Positions 1-5,600 of a stretch of DNA of 9,176 nt are shown here, piece by piece (position 1 is the stretch's first letter; each line of letters opens with the position of its first letter). The position numbers and the translations under genes are program-made. The stretch comes from Thermohalobaculum sp039817245. Lineage in GTDB: Bacteria > Pseudomonadota > Alphaproteobacteria > Rhodobacterales > Rhodobacteraceae. Location: assembly GCA_039817245.1 (NCBI GenBank), contig JBCBWF010000189.1, positions 1 to 9,176 on the forward strand, written 5' to 3'. The notes under the pieces are model-generated. The model did not search any database. It was not told the origin of the DNA and saw only the letters and a program-made list of their open reading frames with translations.

Positions 1-102
1 ATGCCCGACGCCGAAGCCTCCGTGCGCGCCTATATCGCCGGCGCCTGGCCGGTGCTCGAACGCCTCGGCCTCGCCGCGGGCGCCGATCCGGAGGCGGTCC
101 AG
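1..102 (+). pseudogene. Inverted internal fragment of a carnitine dehydrogenase-like (3HCDH) gene
   Basis: Plus-strand frame 1 reads PDAEASVRAYIAGAWPVLER and then LGLAAGADPEAV. This closely resembles the stretch that follows the Rossmann nucleotide-binding unit in L-carnitine dehydrogenases, which from memory of the Pseudomonas enzyme reads roughly DPAPGAEAALRARVANAWPAL. The same gene's N-terminus is on the opposite strand at 167 to about 93, so the two pieces point at each other. After about base 102 the frame degenerates into the antisense of that N-terminus. The leading ATG is probably an internal Met or chance codon, not a start. I read this as a fragment displaced by an inversion or a chimeric contig end. 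No alignment was run; the call rests on motif spacing and residue pattern. Confidence 0.6.
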
Positions 103-167
103 CTCGCGCCGATCACGCCGGCCCCGAGGATGGCGATGGGAAGGGGTGTCGCGGTCGCGTCGGTCAT
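30..167 (-). CDS. N-terminus of a 3-hydroxyacyl-CoA dehydrogenase-family protein, probable L-carnitine dehydrogenase (broken)
   Basis: The ATG at 167-165 overlaps the stop of the upstream SDR as TGATG, which implies translational coupling. The first 23 residues begin MTDATATPLPIAILGAG and continue V-I-G-A-S-W-T-A, a typical NAD-binding beta-alpha-beta GxGxxG start of the 3HCDH family. From about residue 24 the frame turns into low-complexity S/A/P/R-rich shadow sequence and stops at 30, instead of giving the expected second helix and acidic NAD-binding strand. The expected downstream sequence is found on the other strand at 1-102. An intact enzyme of about 300-320 residues would oxidise L-carnitine to 3-dehydrocarnitine, the substrate of the BKACE encoded two genes upstream. 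Only the N-terminal part (about 93-167) is credible coding sequence. Confidence 0.7.
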   Translation of the reverse strand: MTDATATPLPIAILGAGVIGASWTASGSAPAARPRRSSTGQAPAI

Positions 168-919
168 CAGAACAGTCCCGGTTGGAGGGGGGAGGCGGCG
201 GTGAGCCCGCCATCGACGGTGAGGCACTGGCCGGTGACGAAGGCGGCCTCGTCGGAGAGGAGCCAGAGGACGGCGCGGGCGATATCCTCGGGTGCGCCGA
301 AGCGGCGGGCGGCATGGCGGGCGATGGCGTCGGCCTGCGCGGCGGCGGGATCGCGGGCAAGCGCGAAGGCGGCATCGGCCATCCCGGTCATGATCCAGCC
401 CGGCGAGACGGCATTGCAGCGCACGGCCGGCCCGTGATCGACGGCGATGGAGCGGGTGAGCCCGTGCACGAAGGCCTTGGAGGCGTTGTAGAGCGCCATC
501 GACGGATCGGCCGCGTTGCCCGAGATCGAGCCGATATTCACGATCGCGCCGCCCTCGGCCATGCCGGGCAGAAAGGCGCGGCAGGCGTTGAAGACCCCTC
601 GGCAATTGGGGCCGATGACGGCATCCCAATCCGCATCCGTGCTGTCGGCGACGGTCTTCTCCACCTGGACGCCGGCATTGTTGACGAGGAGCGTGGCGGG
701 GCCGAGGGCGGCTTCGGTCTCGGCCTGGAGGCGTGCGATATCCTCCGGGCGGGCGACATCCGCGCGGCACCAGAGGACGGGGTCGGGCAGGTCCTCGGGC
801 CGCGCGCCTCGGCCGCAGGCGGCGACGCGGGCCCCGGCGCCGAGCAGGGCATCGACGCAGGCCCGGCCGATCCCGCGCCCGCCGCCGGTGACGACCGCTG
901 TCTGGCCCGCGACGGTCAT
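167..919 (-). CDS. Short-chain dehydrogenase/reductase (SDR), second of two in the operon
   Basis: This 250-residue classical SDR is an NAD(P)-dependent alcohol/ketone oxidoreductase, presumed cytosolic. Visible motifs are the cofactor loop TGGGRGIG (residues 11-18), NNAG (80-83), catalytic Ser131, and Y-x3-K at Tyr144/Lys148. PG at 173-174 and a C-terminal VDGG also fit the fold. The end of beta-2 carries C-G-R (35-37) rather than an acidic residue, which hints at NADP preference. I chose the ATG at 919, 4 bases after the preceding stop. An in-frame ATG at 958 would add 13 non-SDR residues and overlap the upstream gene by 35 bases. The stop overlaps the next gene's ATG. It shares an xEKT...DxW stretch (residues 87-98) and general length with the other SDR, so the two look like diverged paralogues. 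The substrate is unknown; context points to a hydroxylated quaternary amine or its breakdown product. Confidence 0.9.
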   Translation of the reverse strand: MTVAGQTAVVTGGGRGIGRACVDALLGAGARVAACGRGARPEDLPDPVLWCRADVARPEDIARLQAETEAALGPATLLVNNAGVQVEKTVADSTDADWDAVIGPNCRGVFNACRAFLPGMAEGGAIVNIGSISGNAADPSMALYNASKAFVHGLTRSIAVDHGPAVRCNAVSPGWIMTGMADAAFALARDPAAAQADAIARHAARRFGAPEDIARAVLWLLSDEAAFVTGQCLTVDGGLTAASPLQPGLF

Positions 920-923
920 GCGC

Positions 924-1853
924 TCAGAACCCGACCTGGTCGCCGCCCTTGAGGGCAAGGCGGCTGCGGGCTTCGTCCGGCGTCGCGATGGCGAGGCCGA
1001 GATTCTCGACGATGCTGCGGATCCGGTGGACCTGCTGGGCGCTCGAGGTCGCGAGCTCCCCCTTGCCGATATAGAGGCTGTCCTCCAGCCCGACGCGCAG
1101 ATTGCCGCCGAGCATCGCGGCCTGGGTGGCGAAGGGCATCTGGTGGCGCCCTGCGGCGAGGACGGACCATTCGTACTGGTCGCCGAAGAGCCGGTTCGCG
1201 GTGCGGTGCAGATGCACCAGATGGTCGAGCTCGGCCCCCATCCCGCCGAGAATGCCGAACACCATCTGCACGAAGAAGGGCGGCTTCACGAGGCCTTTGT
1301 CCACGAACCAGGCGAGGTTGTAGAGGTGGCCGAGGTCGTAGCACTCGAATTCGAAGCGCGTGCCGTGGCCCTCGCCGAGCTCCTTCAGGATGTACTCGAT
1401 ATCCGCGAAGGTGTTGCGGAAGATGAAGTCCTTGGTCATCGCCAGGTATTCCGGCTCCCAGGGATGCTTCCATTCCGAGTACTTCTCGAGCAGCGGGAAG
1501 ATGCCGAAATTGAGCGAGCCGACATTGAGCGACGCCATCTCCGGCGAGGCCTGCACGGCGGCCGCCAGGCGCTGCTCGCGCGTCATGCCGAGCCCGCCGC
1601 CGGTGGTGACGTTCACCACCGCATTGGTGGCCTGCTTGATGCGCGGCAGGAACTGCATGAAGGTCTCGGGCCGCGGATCGGGCTTGCCCGTCTCGGGGTC
1701 GCGCGCGTGCAGGTGGATGACCGCAGCGCCCGCCTCGGCCGCCTCGATGCTCGCCTTGGCGATCTCGTCCGGCGTCACCGGCAGATGCGGCGACATGGTC
1801 GGCGTGTGGATGCCGCCCGTGGGCGCGCAGGTGATGATCACGGACCTGGCCAT
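924..1853 (-). CDS. Beta-keto acid cleavage enzyme (BKACE, DUF849), probably 3-dehydrocarnitine-type
   Basis: This 309-residue TIM-barrel enzyme of the BKACE family condenses a beta-keto acid with acetyl-CoA to give acetoacetate and a new acyl-CoA. The N-terminus V-I-I-T-C-A-P-T-G-G is typical. HLHARD supplies zinc ligands His47 and His49, and VGLED (254-258) supplies Glu257. Arg253 lies four residues before Glu257, the same spacing as the catalytic Arg226/Glu230 pair of the founding enzyme Kce. The protein is somewhat longer than Kce (about 276 residues). Next to a carnitine dehydrogenase-like gene the expected substrate is 3-dehydrocarnitine, giving betainyl-CoA plus acetoacetate, as for Pseudomonas CdhC; substrate choice cannot be proved by eye. 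The ATG at 1853 overlaps the upstream SDR stop as TGATG, with a GAGG Shine-Dalgarno 6 bases before it. No thioesterase to release glycine betaine is visible in the window. Confidence 0.92.
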   Translation of the reverse strand: MARSVIITCAPTGGIHTPTMSPHLPVTPDEIAKASIEAAEAGAAVIHLHARDPETGKPDPRPETFMQFLPRIKQATNAVVNVTTGGGLGMTREQRLAAAVQASPEMASLNVGSLNFGIFPLLEKYSEWKHPWEPEYLAMTKDFIFRNTFADIEYILKELGEGHGTRFEFECYDLGHLYNLAWFVDKGLVKPPFFVQMVFGILGGMGAELDHLVHLHRTANRLFGDQYEWSVLAAGRHQMPFATQAAMLGGNLRVGLEDSLYIGKGELATSSAQQVHRIRSIVENLGLAIATPDEARSRLALKGGDQVGF

Positions 1854-2617
1854 CAGAGCCTCATTTGCTGGACTTGGGCGGACAGACCGCCATCGAGCAC
1901 CCAAAGCTGGCCCGAGGCGTAGCGCGCCTCGTCCGAGGCCAGCCAGAGGACGAGATTGGCGATGTCCTCCGGCGTGCCATAGGTGCGGGTCGGATGCACG
2001 TCGCGCACAGCCTGTTGCAGGCTCGCGATGTCGCCGTGTTCGCGGAAGAAGGACTGCAGCATGGGCGTGTCCACATAGCCGGGGCAGATCGCGTTGACGC
2101 GGATGCCCTCGGGGCCGTGGTCGCAGGCCATCGCGCGCGTGAGGGCGTGGACCGCCCCTTTGGTGGCGCAATAGGCCGCGAGCCCCGGATCGGCGATGAA
2201 GCCGTCATAGGAGCCGAAATTGATGATGTTGGCGCCCTTGCCGCGGCGGAGGAGCTGCAGGGCATGCTTGGAGACGAGGAAGGTGCCGGTGACGTTGACC
2301 GCGAAGATCCGGTTCCATTCGTCGAGCGAGGTCTCCTCGATGGTCTTCTCGATCTCGATGCCGGCGGCGTTGACCACCACGTCGAGCCGGCTGTGTTCGA
2401 GCGCGAGCGCGGCCATCAGCGCCTGCACGCTCTGCTCGGAGGTCACGTCGAGCGCGGCGAAGCGGCCGGGGCCGCCCGCCTCCATCGAGCCCTCGTCGGA
2501 GAGATCGGCGGCGATCACGGTCGCGCCCTCGCGCATGAAGCGCCCGCAGATGGCGCGGCCGATACCGCCGCGCCCGCCGGTGACGAGCGCAACCTTGCCT
2601 TTGAGCCTGTCGGTCAT
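1853..2617 (-). CDS. Short-chain dehydrogenase/reductase (SDR), first of two in the operon
   Basis: This 254-residue classical SDR shows TGGRGGIG (13-20), NAAG (83-86), Asn109, Ser136, Tyr149 and Lys153, which together make a complete catalytic tetrad. Asp38 at the end of beta-2 points to NAD(H) use. PG at 179-180 and LDGG near the C-terminus fit the family. The start overlaps the sulfatase stop as ATGA (4 bases), with AAGGG about 7 bases upstream; the stop overlaps the BKACE start. Being directly after the choline-sulfatase gene and before BKACE, it probably oxidises a hydroxyl freed by desulfation, or a carnitine-like alcohol, to the ketone or aldehyde used downstream. That role is inference. 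Generic annotation software would call it a 3-oxoacyl-ACP reductase-like or glucose dehydrogenase-like protein; nothing supports fatty acid synthesis here. Confidence 0.9.
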   Translation of the reverse strand: MTDRLKGKVALVTGGRGGIGRAICGRFMREGATVIAADLSDEGSMEAGGPGRFAALDVTSEQSVQALMAALALEHSRLDVVVNAAGIEIEKTIEETSLDEWNRIFAVNVTGTFLVSKHALQLLRRGKGANIINFGSYDGFIADPGLAAYCATKGAVHALTRAMACDHGPEGIRVNAICPGYVDTPMLQSFFREHGDIASLQQAVRDVHPTRTYGTPEDIANLVLWLASDEARYASGQLWVLDGGLSAQVQQMRL

Positions 2618-4137
2618 GGATCACCCTTCGAGAACGGGGGGAAGCGGGTGCGCTCGGCGGCGACGGTCCAGTCCATATGGTTGCGGACGAACTCCTGCGC
2701 GGCGTCGCGCCTCGGCTGGTAGTCCCAGGACGTCATGAGACCCGCCTCCATCGCCGCATGCACGGCGCGGCGCTGGCGCTGGGTGGCGAGGACGGTCTCG
2801 CGAATGGCCTCACTGTCCCAGCGCTCGGCGGTTTCCGCGGCGAAGGCAGCGGCGAGCTCGGCATGGGCCGGATCGGTCGCGAGATTGACGAGCTCCGCCG
2901 GGTCCGCCTCGAGATCGAAGAGCTGGGGCGGGTCGACATCGCAATGGATGTACTTGTAGCGCCCGCGCCGGATCATGAAGACCGGGTGGGAAGCGCATTC
3001 GGCGCAGTATTCGCCGAGGGCTGCGCGTTCCGGGCCGGTCTCGCCGTTGCCGGTGGCCAGCGGCCAGAGCGAGCGGCCGTCGATGGGCGCCCCGAGCGCC
3101 GGGCTGGCGCCCGCGATGTCGAGAAAGGTCGGCAGAAGGTCGACGAGCGAGCAGGGGGCCGGTTGCGCGGCCTGTGCGATGCCCGGCCCGGCCATCACGA
3201 GCGGAACCCGGGCAGAGTGCTCGAAGAAGGTCATCTTGTACCAGAGCCCGCGCTCGCCGAGCATGTCGCCATGATCCGCAGTGGCGACGACGACCGTGTT
3301 GTCGAGCTGACCCGCCTCCTCCAGCGCCTGGACGATCACGCCGAGCTTGCTGTCGAAATAGGAGGTGTTGGCGTAGTAGGCATGCCGGGCATTGCGCACC
3401 TCCTCGGCGGTGACGGCGACGGTATCGGCCTCGATCCCCTTCATCAGCCGGCGCGAATGCGGGTCGTCCGCCGCGGCGTTGGCGGGCATATCGATGGCGG
3501 CGTGGTCGTAGAGATCCCACCATTCGGGGCGCGCGACATAAGGGTCGTGCGGGTGGATGAAGCTCACCACCATGCAGAAGGGCTGCACGCCCTCCATGGC
3601 ATATTCGAAGATCTTCCGCCGTGCGAAGAAGGCGGTCTCCTCGTCATACTCGATCTGGAAGGTGGTGGCGGCAACACCCGCTTCGCGCACCGACTCCATG
3701 TTATGATACCACTTGTCGATGCGCTCGTCCGGCAGCTCCCAGTCCGGTGTCCAGGCATGGTCGGAAGGGTAGATATCGGTGGTGAGGCGCTCCTCGAAGC
3801 CGTGGAGCTGATCGGGGCCGACAAAGTGCATTTTTCCGGATAGACAAGTGCGATATCCGCTTTGCCTCAAGTAGTGCGCGAAGGTCGGGACGGTGGCGGG
3901 GAACTCCGCGCCGTTGTCATAGGCGGCGATGCGGGTGACGAGCTGGCCCGACATGAAGCTGAAGCGCGAAGGCGCACACAGGGGCGCGTTGCAATAGGCC
4001 GCATCGAAGCGCGTGCCGCGTGCGGCCAGCGCATCCAAATGCGGGGTCTTCACGAGGGGGTGGCCATAGGCGCCGGTGAACTGGGGCGCGAGCTGGTCGG
4101 CCATCACCAGGACGATGTTGGGCGCGGGACGGGTCAT
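2614..4137 (-). CDS. betC: Choline-sulfatase (type I, formylglycine-dependent)
   Basis: This 507-residue cytoplasmic sulfatase has no signal peptide, so its substrate must be imported. It hydrolyses choline-O-sulfate, or a close analogue, to the alcohol and sulfate. The N-terminus N-I-V-L-V-M-A-D-Q-L has metal ligand Asp14. C-A-P-S-R (54-58) is the sulfatase signature whose Cys54 becomes formylglycine. SGKMH gives Lys102 and His104. The choline-sulfatase block GPDQLHGFEERLTTDIYP (107-124) is followed by Trp129. ADHGDMLGERG supplies Asp288/His289. The C-terminal QPxxxAxxxxRNHM element is typical of the BetC subgroup; length and motif spacing match Sinorhizobium BetC as I remember it. I used the ATG at 4137 with AGGGAGA about 9 bases upstream; a TTG one codon earlier is possible. 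It heads a coupled five-gene block rather than the usual betICBA context. The formylglycine-generating enzyme must be elsewhere. Confidence 0.92.
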   Translation of the reverse strand: MTRPAPNIVLVMADQLAPQFTGAYGHPLVKTPHLDALAARGTRFDAAYCNAPLCAPSRFSFMSGQLVTRIAAYDNGAEFPATVPTFAHYLRQSGYRTCLSGKMHFVGPDQLHGFEERLTTDIYPSDHAWTPDWELPDERIDKWYHNMESVREAGVAATTFQIEYDEETAFFARRKIFEYAMEGVQPFCMVVSFIHPHDPYVARPEWWDLYDHAAIDMPANAAADDPHSRRLMKGIEADTVAVTAEEVRNARHAYYANTSYFDSKLGVIVQALEEAGQLDNTVVVATADHGDMLGERGLWYKMTFFEHSARVPLVMAGPGIAQAAQPAPCSLVDLLPTFLDIAGASPALGAPIDGRSLWPLATGNGETGPERAALGEYCAECASHPVFMIRRGRYKYIHCDVDPPQLFDLEADPAELVNLATDPAHAELAAAFAAETAERWDSEAIRETVLATQRQRRAVHAAMEAGLMTSWDYQPRRDAAQEFVRNHMDWTVAAERTRFPPFSKGDP

Positions 4138-4148
4138 CAAAGGCGGTC

Positions 4149-4183
4149 TCCCTGAGAGCGTTGCGTGCGGCGTGACTCAGGGA
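4149..4183 (-). promoter_or_regulatory. Hairpin that includes the choline-sulfatase ribosome binding site
   Basis: On the minus strand TCCCTGAG (4183-4176) and CTCAGGGA (4156-4149) form a perfect 8-bp stem with a 19-nt loop. The sulfatase Shine-Dalgarno AGGGAGA shares its AGGGA with the 3' arm, so folding would hide part of the ribosome binding site about 10 bases before the ATG. The stem is seen directly; any regulatory effect is inferred. Confidence 0.45.
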
Positions 4184-4203
4184 TCTCCGGGCGGCGGGTG
4201 GTA

Positions 4204-4227
4204 GTGCATCGGTTTCGCATGATGCGC
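4204..4227 (+). promoter_or_regulatory. Candidate operator (shared motif, copy 1)
   Basis: GTGCATCGGTTTCGC (4204-4218) matches 13 of 15 bases of GTGCAACAGTTTCGC in the divergent promoter region at 7568-7582. The overlapping TTTCGCATGATGCGC (4213-4227) matches 13 of 15 bases of a minus-strand site upstream of the Rieske gene (5591-5577). It contains CGCAT-G-ATGCG, a perfect dyad. The local AraC/GATase1-type regulator is the natural candidate binder, which is inferred. Confidence 0.4.
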
Positions 4228-4281
4228 CTGGATCAGAAGTCGGGGCGGGAGGATACGGGCGATCATGGTTCTCGGTCCGCT

Positions 4282-4307
4282 GCGGGCAGTGTCCCGACAT
4301 TGCCCGC
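4282..4307 (-). terminator. GC-rich hairpin after the Rieske oxygenase gene
   Basis: GCGGGCA (4282-4288) and TGCCCGC (4301-4307) form a perfect 7-bp stem. A further TGTC/GACA pairing inside gives a near-continuous 26-base dyad that begins 29 bases past the Rieske stop. No T-tract follows on either strand, so it is not a classic intrinsic terminator. It could end transcription weakly, stabilise the 3' end of the upstream mRNA, or be a protein site. Confidence 0.35.
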
Positions 4308-4336
4308 CTGGCACGGAGCCCACCCGTCAGAAAGCG

Positions 4337-5479
4337 TCACTTTGCGGCGGTTGCATACGCCTCCAGCAGAAGGCCGTGGAAGTGATGGACGGCGTGCTCC
4401 GATTTGCCGGAACCGTCCGGGTCATGGACGATGCGGCCCTGGCGGAAGGCGGGCGTGGCCATGCCGCGCTGGACGGATTCCACGAGCGCGATGTCCTCGG
4501 CCTGCAGCACTTCGTCGATATAGCGGATCGCGTCGTGCTCGGCCTCGCTCGGCTCCGGGTCCTCGAGGAAGAAGTCGTAGGTCTCGTAACTCGTCTCCGG
4601 GTCCGGACCGGGCAGGATGTTGAGGACCAGCATGTTGCCCCGGCCCGGGTAGCGCATCAGGCAGGTGTTGGGCCAAAGCCACCAGACCGCATGGGTGCGC
4701 ACCGTGGCCTCCTCGACCGCATAGGCGGAGTTCGCGCTCTGTCCGGCATCCGCCATGTGGCTCGAATAGATGCCGTGGGTGGTCACCTTGTAGGTGTCCA
4801 TGTCGACGAGGGTGCAGAAGTCCTTATGCGCCGTGGGGCAGTGATAGCATTCGAGGAAGTTGTCGACGACGTTCTTCCAGTTGGAGCGGATGCTGTAGGT
4901 GAGCCGGTGGGCATGGGTGAGCCGTTCCACATCGGGCGCCCAGTGCAGGACCTCGTCGGCGAGGTCGCCGGACTGCGCGGCAAGCGGCGCGGCCTCCGGG
5001 TCGAGATTGACGTAGACGAAGCCGCAGAACTCCTCCACGCGCACCTGATCGAGGCAGATCTCGGCCGGATCGAAATCGGTGAGCCGCTCGGTATGCGGCG
5101 CACGGACGAGCTGGCCGTCGAGCCGGTATGTCCAGGCGTGGTAGGGGCACATGATGCGCGTCGCCTCCCCCTCGCCCTGCAGGAGGCCGTGGGCGCGGTG
5201 TTTGCAGACATTGTAGAAGGCGCGCAGCGTGCCCTCGCGGTCGCGCACGACGGCGATCGGACGCCCGGCAATCTCCACCGCCACGAACCGGCCGGGAGCG
5301 CGGAGCTTCTCGACATGGCAGACCCATTGCCAGGTCGCGGCGAAGATCGCGTCGCGCTCGAGACCGACCCAGCGCGGCTCGGTATAGGCGTCGGCGGAGA
5401 GGCTGAGCGAGCGGGCGGGGTCGGGATGATAGCCGTGGCGGATCGCGGCGAGGTCTTGCGCGGACAGCATCGCGGTCAT
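4337..5479 (-). CDS. Rieske-type oxygenase alpha subunit, CntA/carnitine monooxygenase-like
   Basis: This 380-residue protein belongs to the Rieske non-heme iron oxygenases that attack quaternary amines. The Rieske [2Fe-2S] ligands are C-K-H (Cys92, His94) and C-P-Y-H (Cys111, His114). The catalytic domain has D-N-F-L-E-C-Y-H-C-P-T-A-H with bridging Glu210 and iron ligands His213 and His218; Asp329 in Q-A-E-D-I-A-L-V-E-S-V-Q is the likely third ligand. Glu rather than Asp as the bridge, the V-E-S-V-Q-R-G block and the length are those of CntA, which splits carnitine into trimethylamine and malic semialdehyde; glycine betaine monooxygenase GbcA is longer. The exact substrate is therefore open. 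Such enzymes need a flavin/ferredoxin reductase (CntB/GbcB type), and none is seen here. The start ATG at 5479 has a good AGGAG 6 bases upstream. It stands apart from both neighbours by 121 and 199 bases, so it may be its own transcription unit. Confidence 0.9.
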   Translation of the reverse strand: MTAMLSAQDLAAIRHGYHPDPARSLSLSADAYTEPRWVGLERDAIFAATWQWVCHVEKLRAPGRFVAVEIAGRPIAVVRDREGTLRAFYNVCKHRAHGLLQGEGEATRIMCPYHAWTYRLDGQLVRAPHTERLTDFDPAEICLDQVRVEEFCGFVYVNLDPEAAPLAAQSGDLADEVLHWAPDVERLTHAHRLTYSIRSNWKNVVDNFLECYHCPTAHKDFCTLVDMDTYKVTTHGIYSSHMADAGQSANSAYAVEEATVRTHAVWWLWPNTCLMRYPGRGNMLVLNILPGPDPETSYETYDFFLEDPEPSEAEHDAIRYIDEVLQAEDIALVESVQRGMATPAFRQGRIVHDPDGSGKSEHAVHHFHGLLLEAYATAAK

Positions 5480-5600
5480 GGGGCTCTCCTGGGGCTCACC
5501 TGGCGCGCGCGGCGCGCCGGGTCTCTCCGAGAGATGATCGCGAGCGTCGGGCGGCGGCGGGCGCAGCGCATTCGCCGCGGATTATGCGAAATTCGTCCTC
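5480..5600 (-). promoter_or_regulatory. Intergenic leader upstream of the Rieske oxygenase gene
   Basis: The 121 bases between the transporter stop and the Rieske start hold no gene. On the minus strand TTTCGCATAATCCGC (5591-5577) resembles the candidate operator upstream of the sulfatase, and its CATAAT (5586-5581) could be a -10 element, though no good -35 lies 16-18 bases before it. GGCGCGC (5502-5508) and GCGCGCC (5512-5518) form a very stable 7-bp stem with a 3-base loop, located shortly before the AGGAG ribosome binding site. A smaller TCTCT-CCG-AGAGA dyad lies next to it. Confidence 0.4.

Larger units (their letters stand above)
4138..4336 (-). promoter_or_regulatory. Leader/intergenic region between Rieske oxygenase and choline-sulfatase genes
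   Basis: These 199 bases hold no credible gene on either strand. Three elements are visible: a GC-rich dyad just after the Rieske stop (4282-4307), a putative operator motif (4204-4227), and an 8-bp stem next to the sulfatase start (4149-4183). All other junctions within the downstream block are overlapping or 4 bases apart, so this gap most likely contains a promoter for the sulfatase-to-dehydrogenase block, although I see no convincing -35/-10 pair. Confidence 0.5.

Noticed and set aside
1..204. Small plus-strand protein of 67 residues starting at base 1
   Set aside because: Only the first 33 or so residues look like real protein and they resemble the interior of carnitine dehydrogenase. 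The rest is antisense of that gene's N-terminus and of the SDR end, so it is not an independent gene.
516..1922. Long plus-strand open frame (468 codons) opposite the SDR and BKACE genes
   Set aside because: Its protein has no recognisable domain and is arginine-, alanine- and proline-rich. It is the antisense shadow of clear minus-strand genes with intact catalytic motifs, as expected at this GC content.
2677..3843. Plus-strand open frame (388 codons) opposite the choline-sulfatase gene
   Set aside because: It is antisense to a sulfatase with all family motifs, and the translated product has low-complexity G/E/R-rich composition.
5577..5591. CATAAT as a definite -10 promoter element for the Rieske gene
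   Set aside because: No acceptable -35 hexamer lies 16-18 bases upstream (the region reads CCGGCC). It is kept only as part of the candidate regulatory motif.
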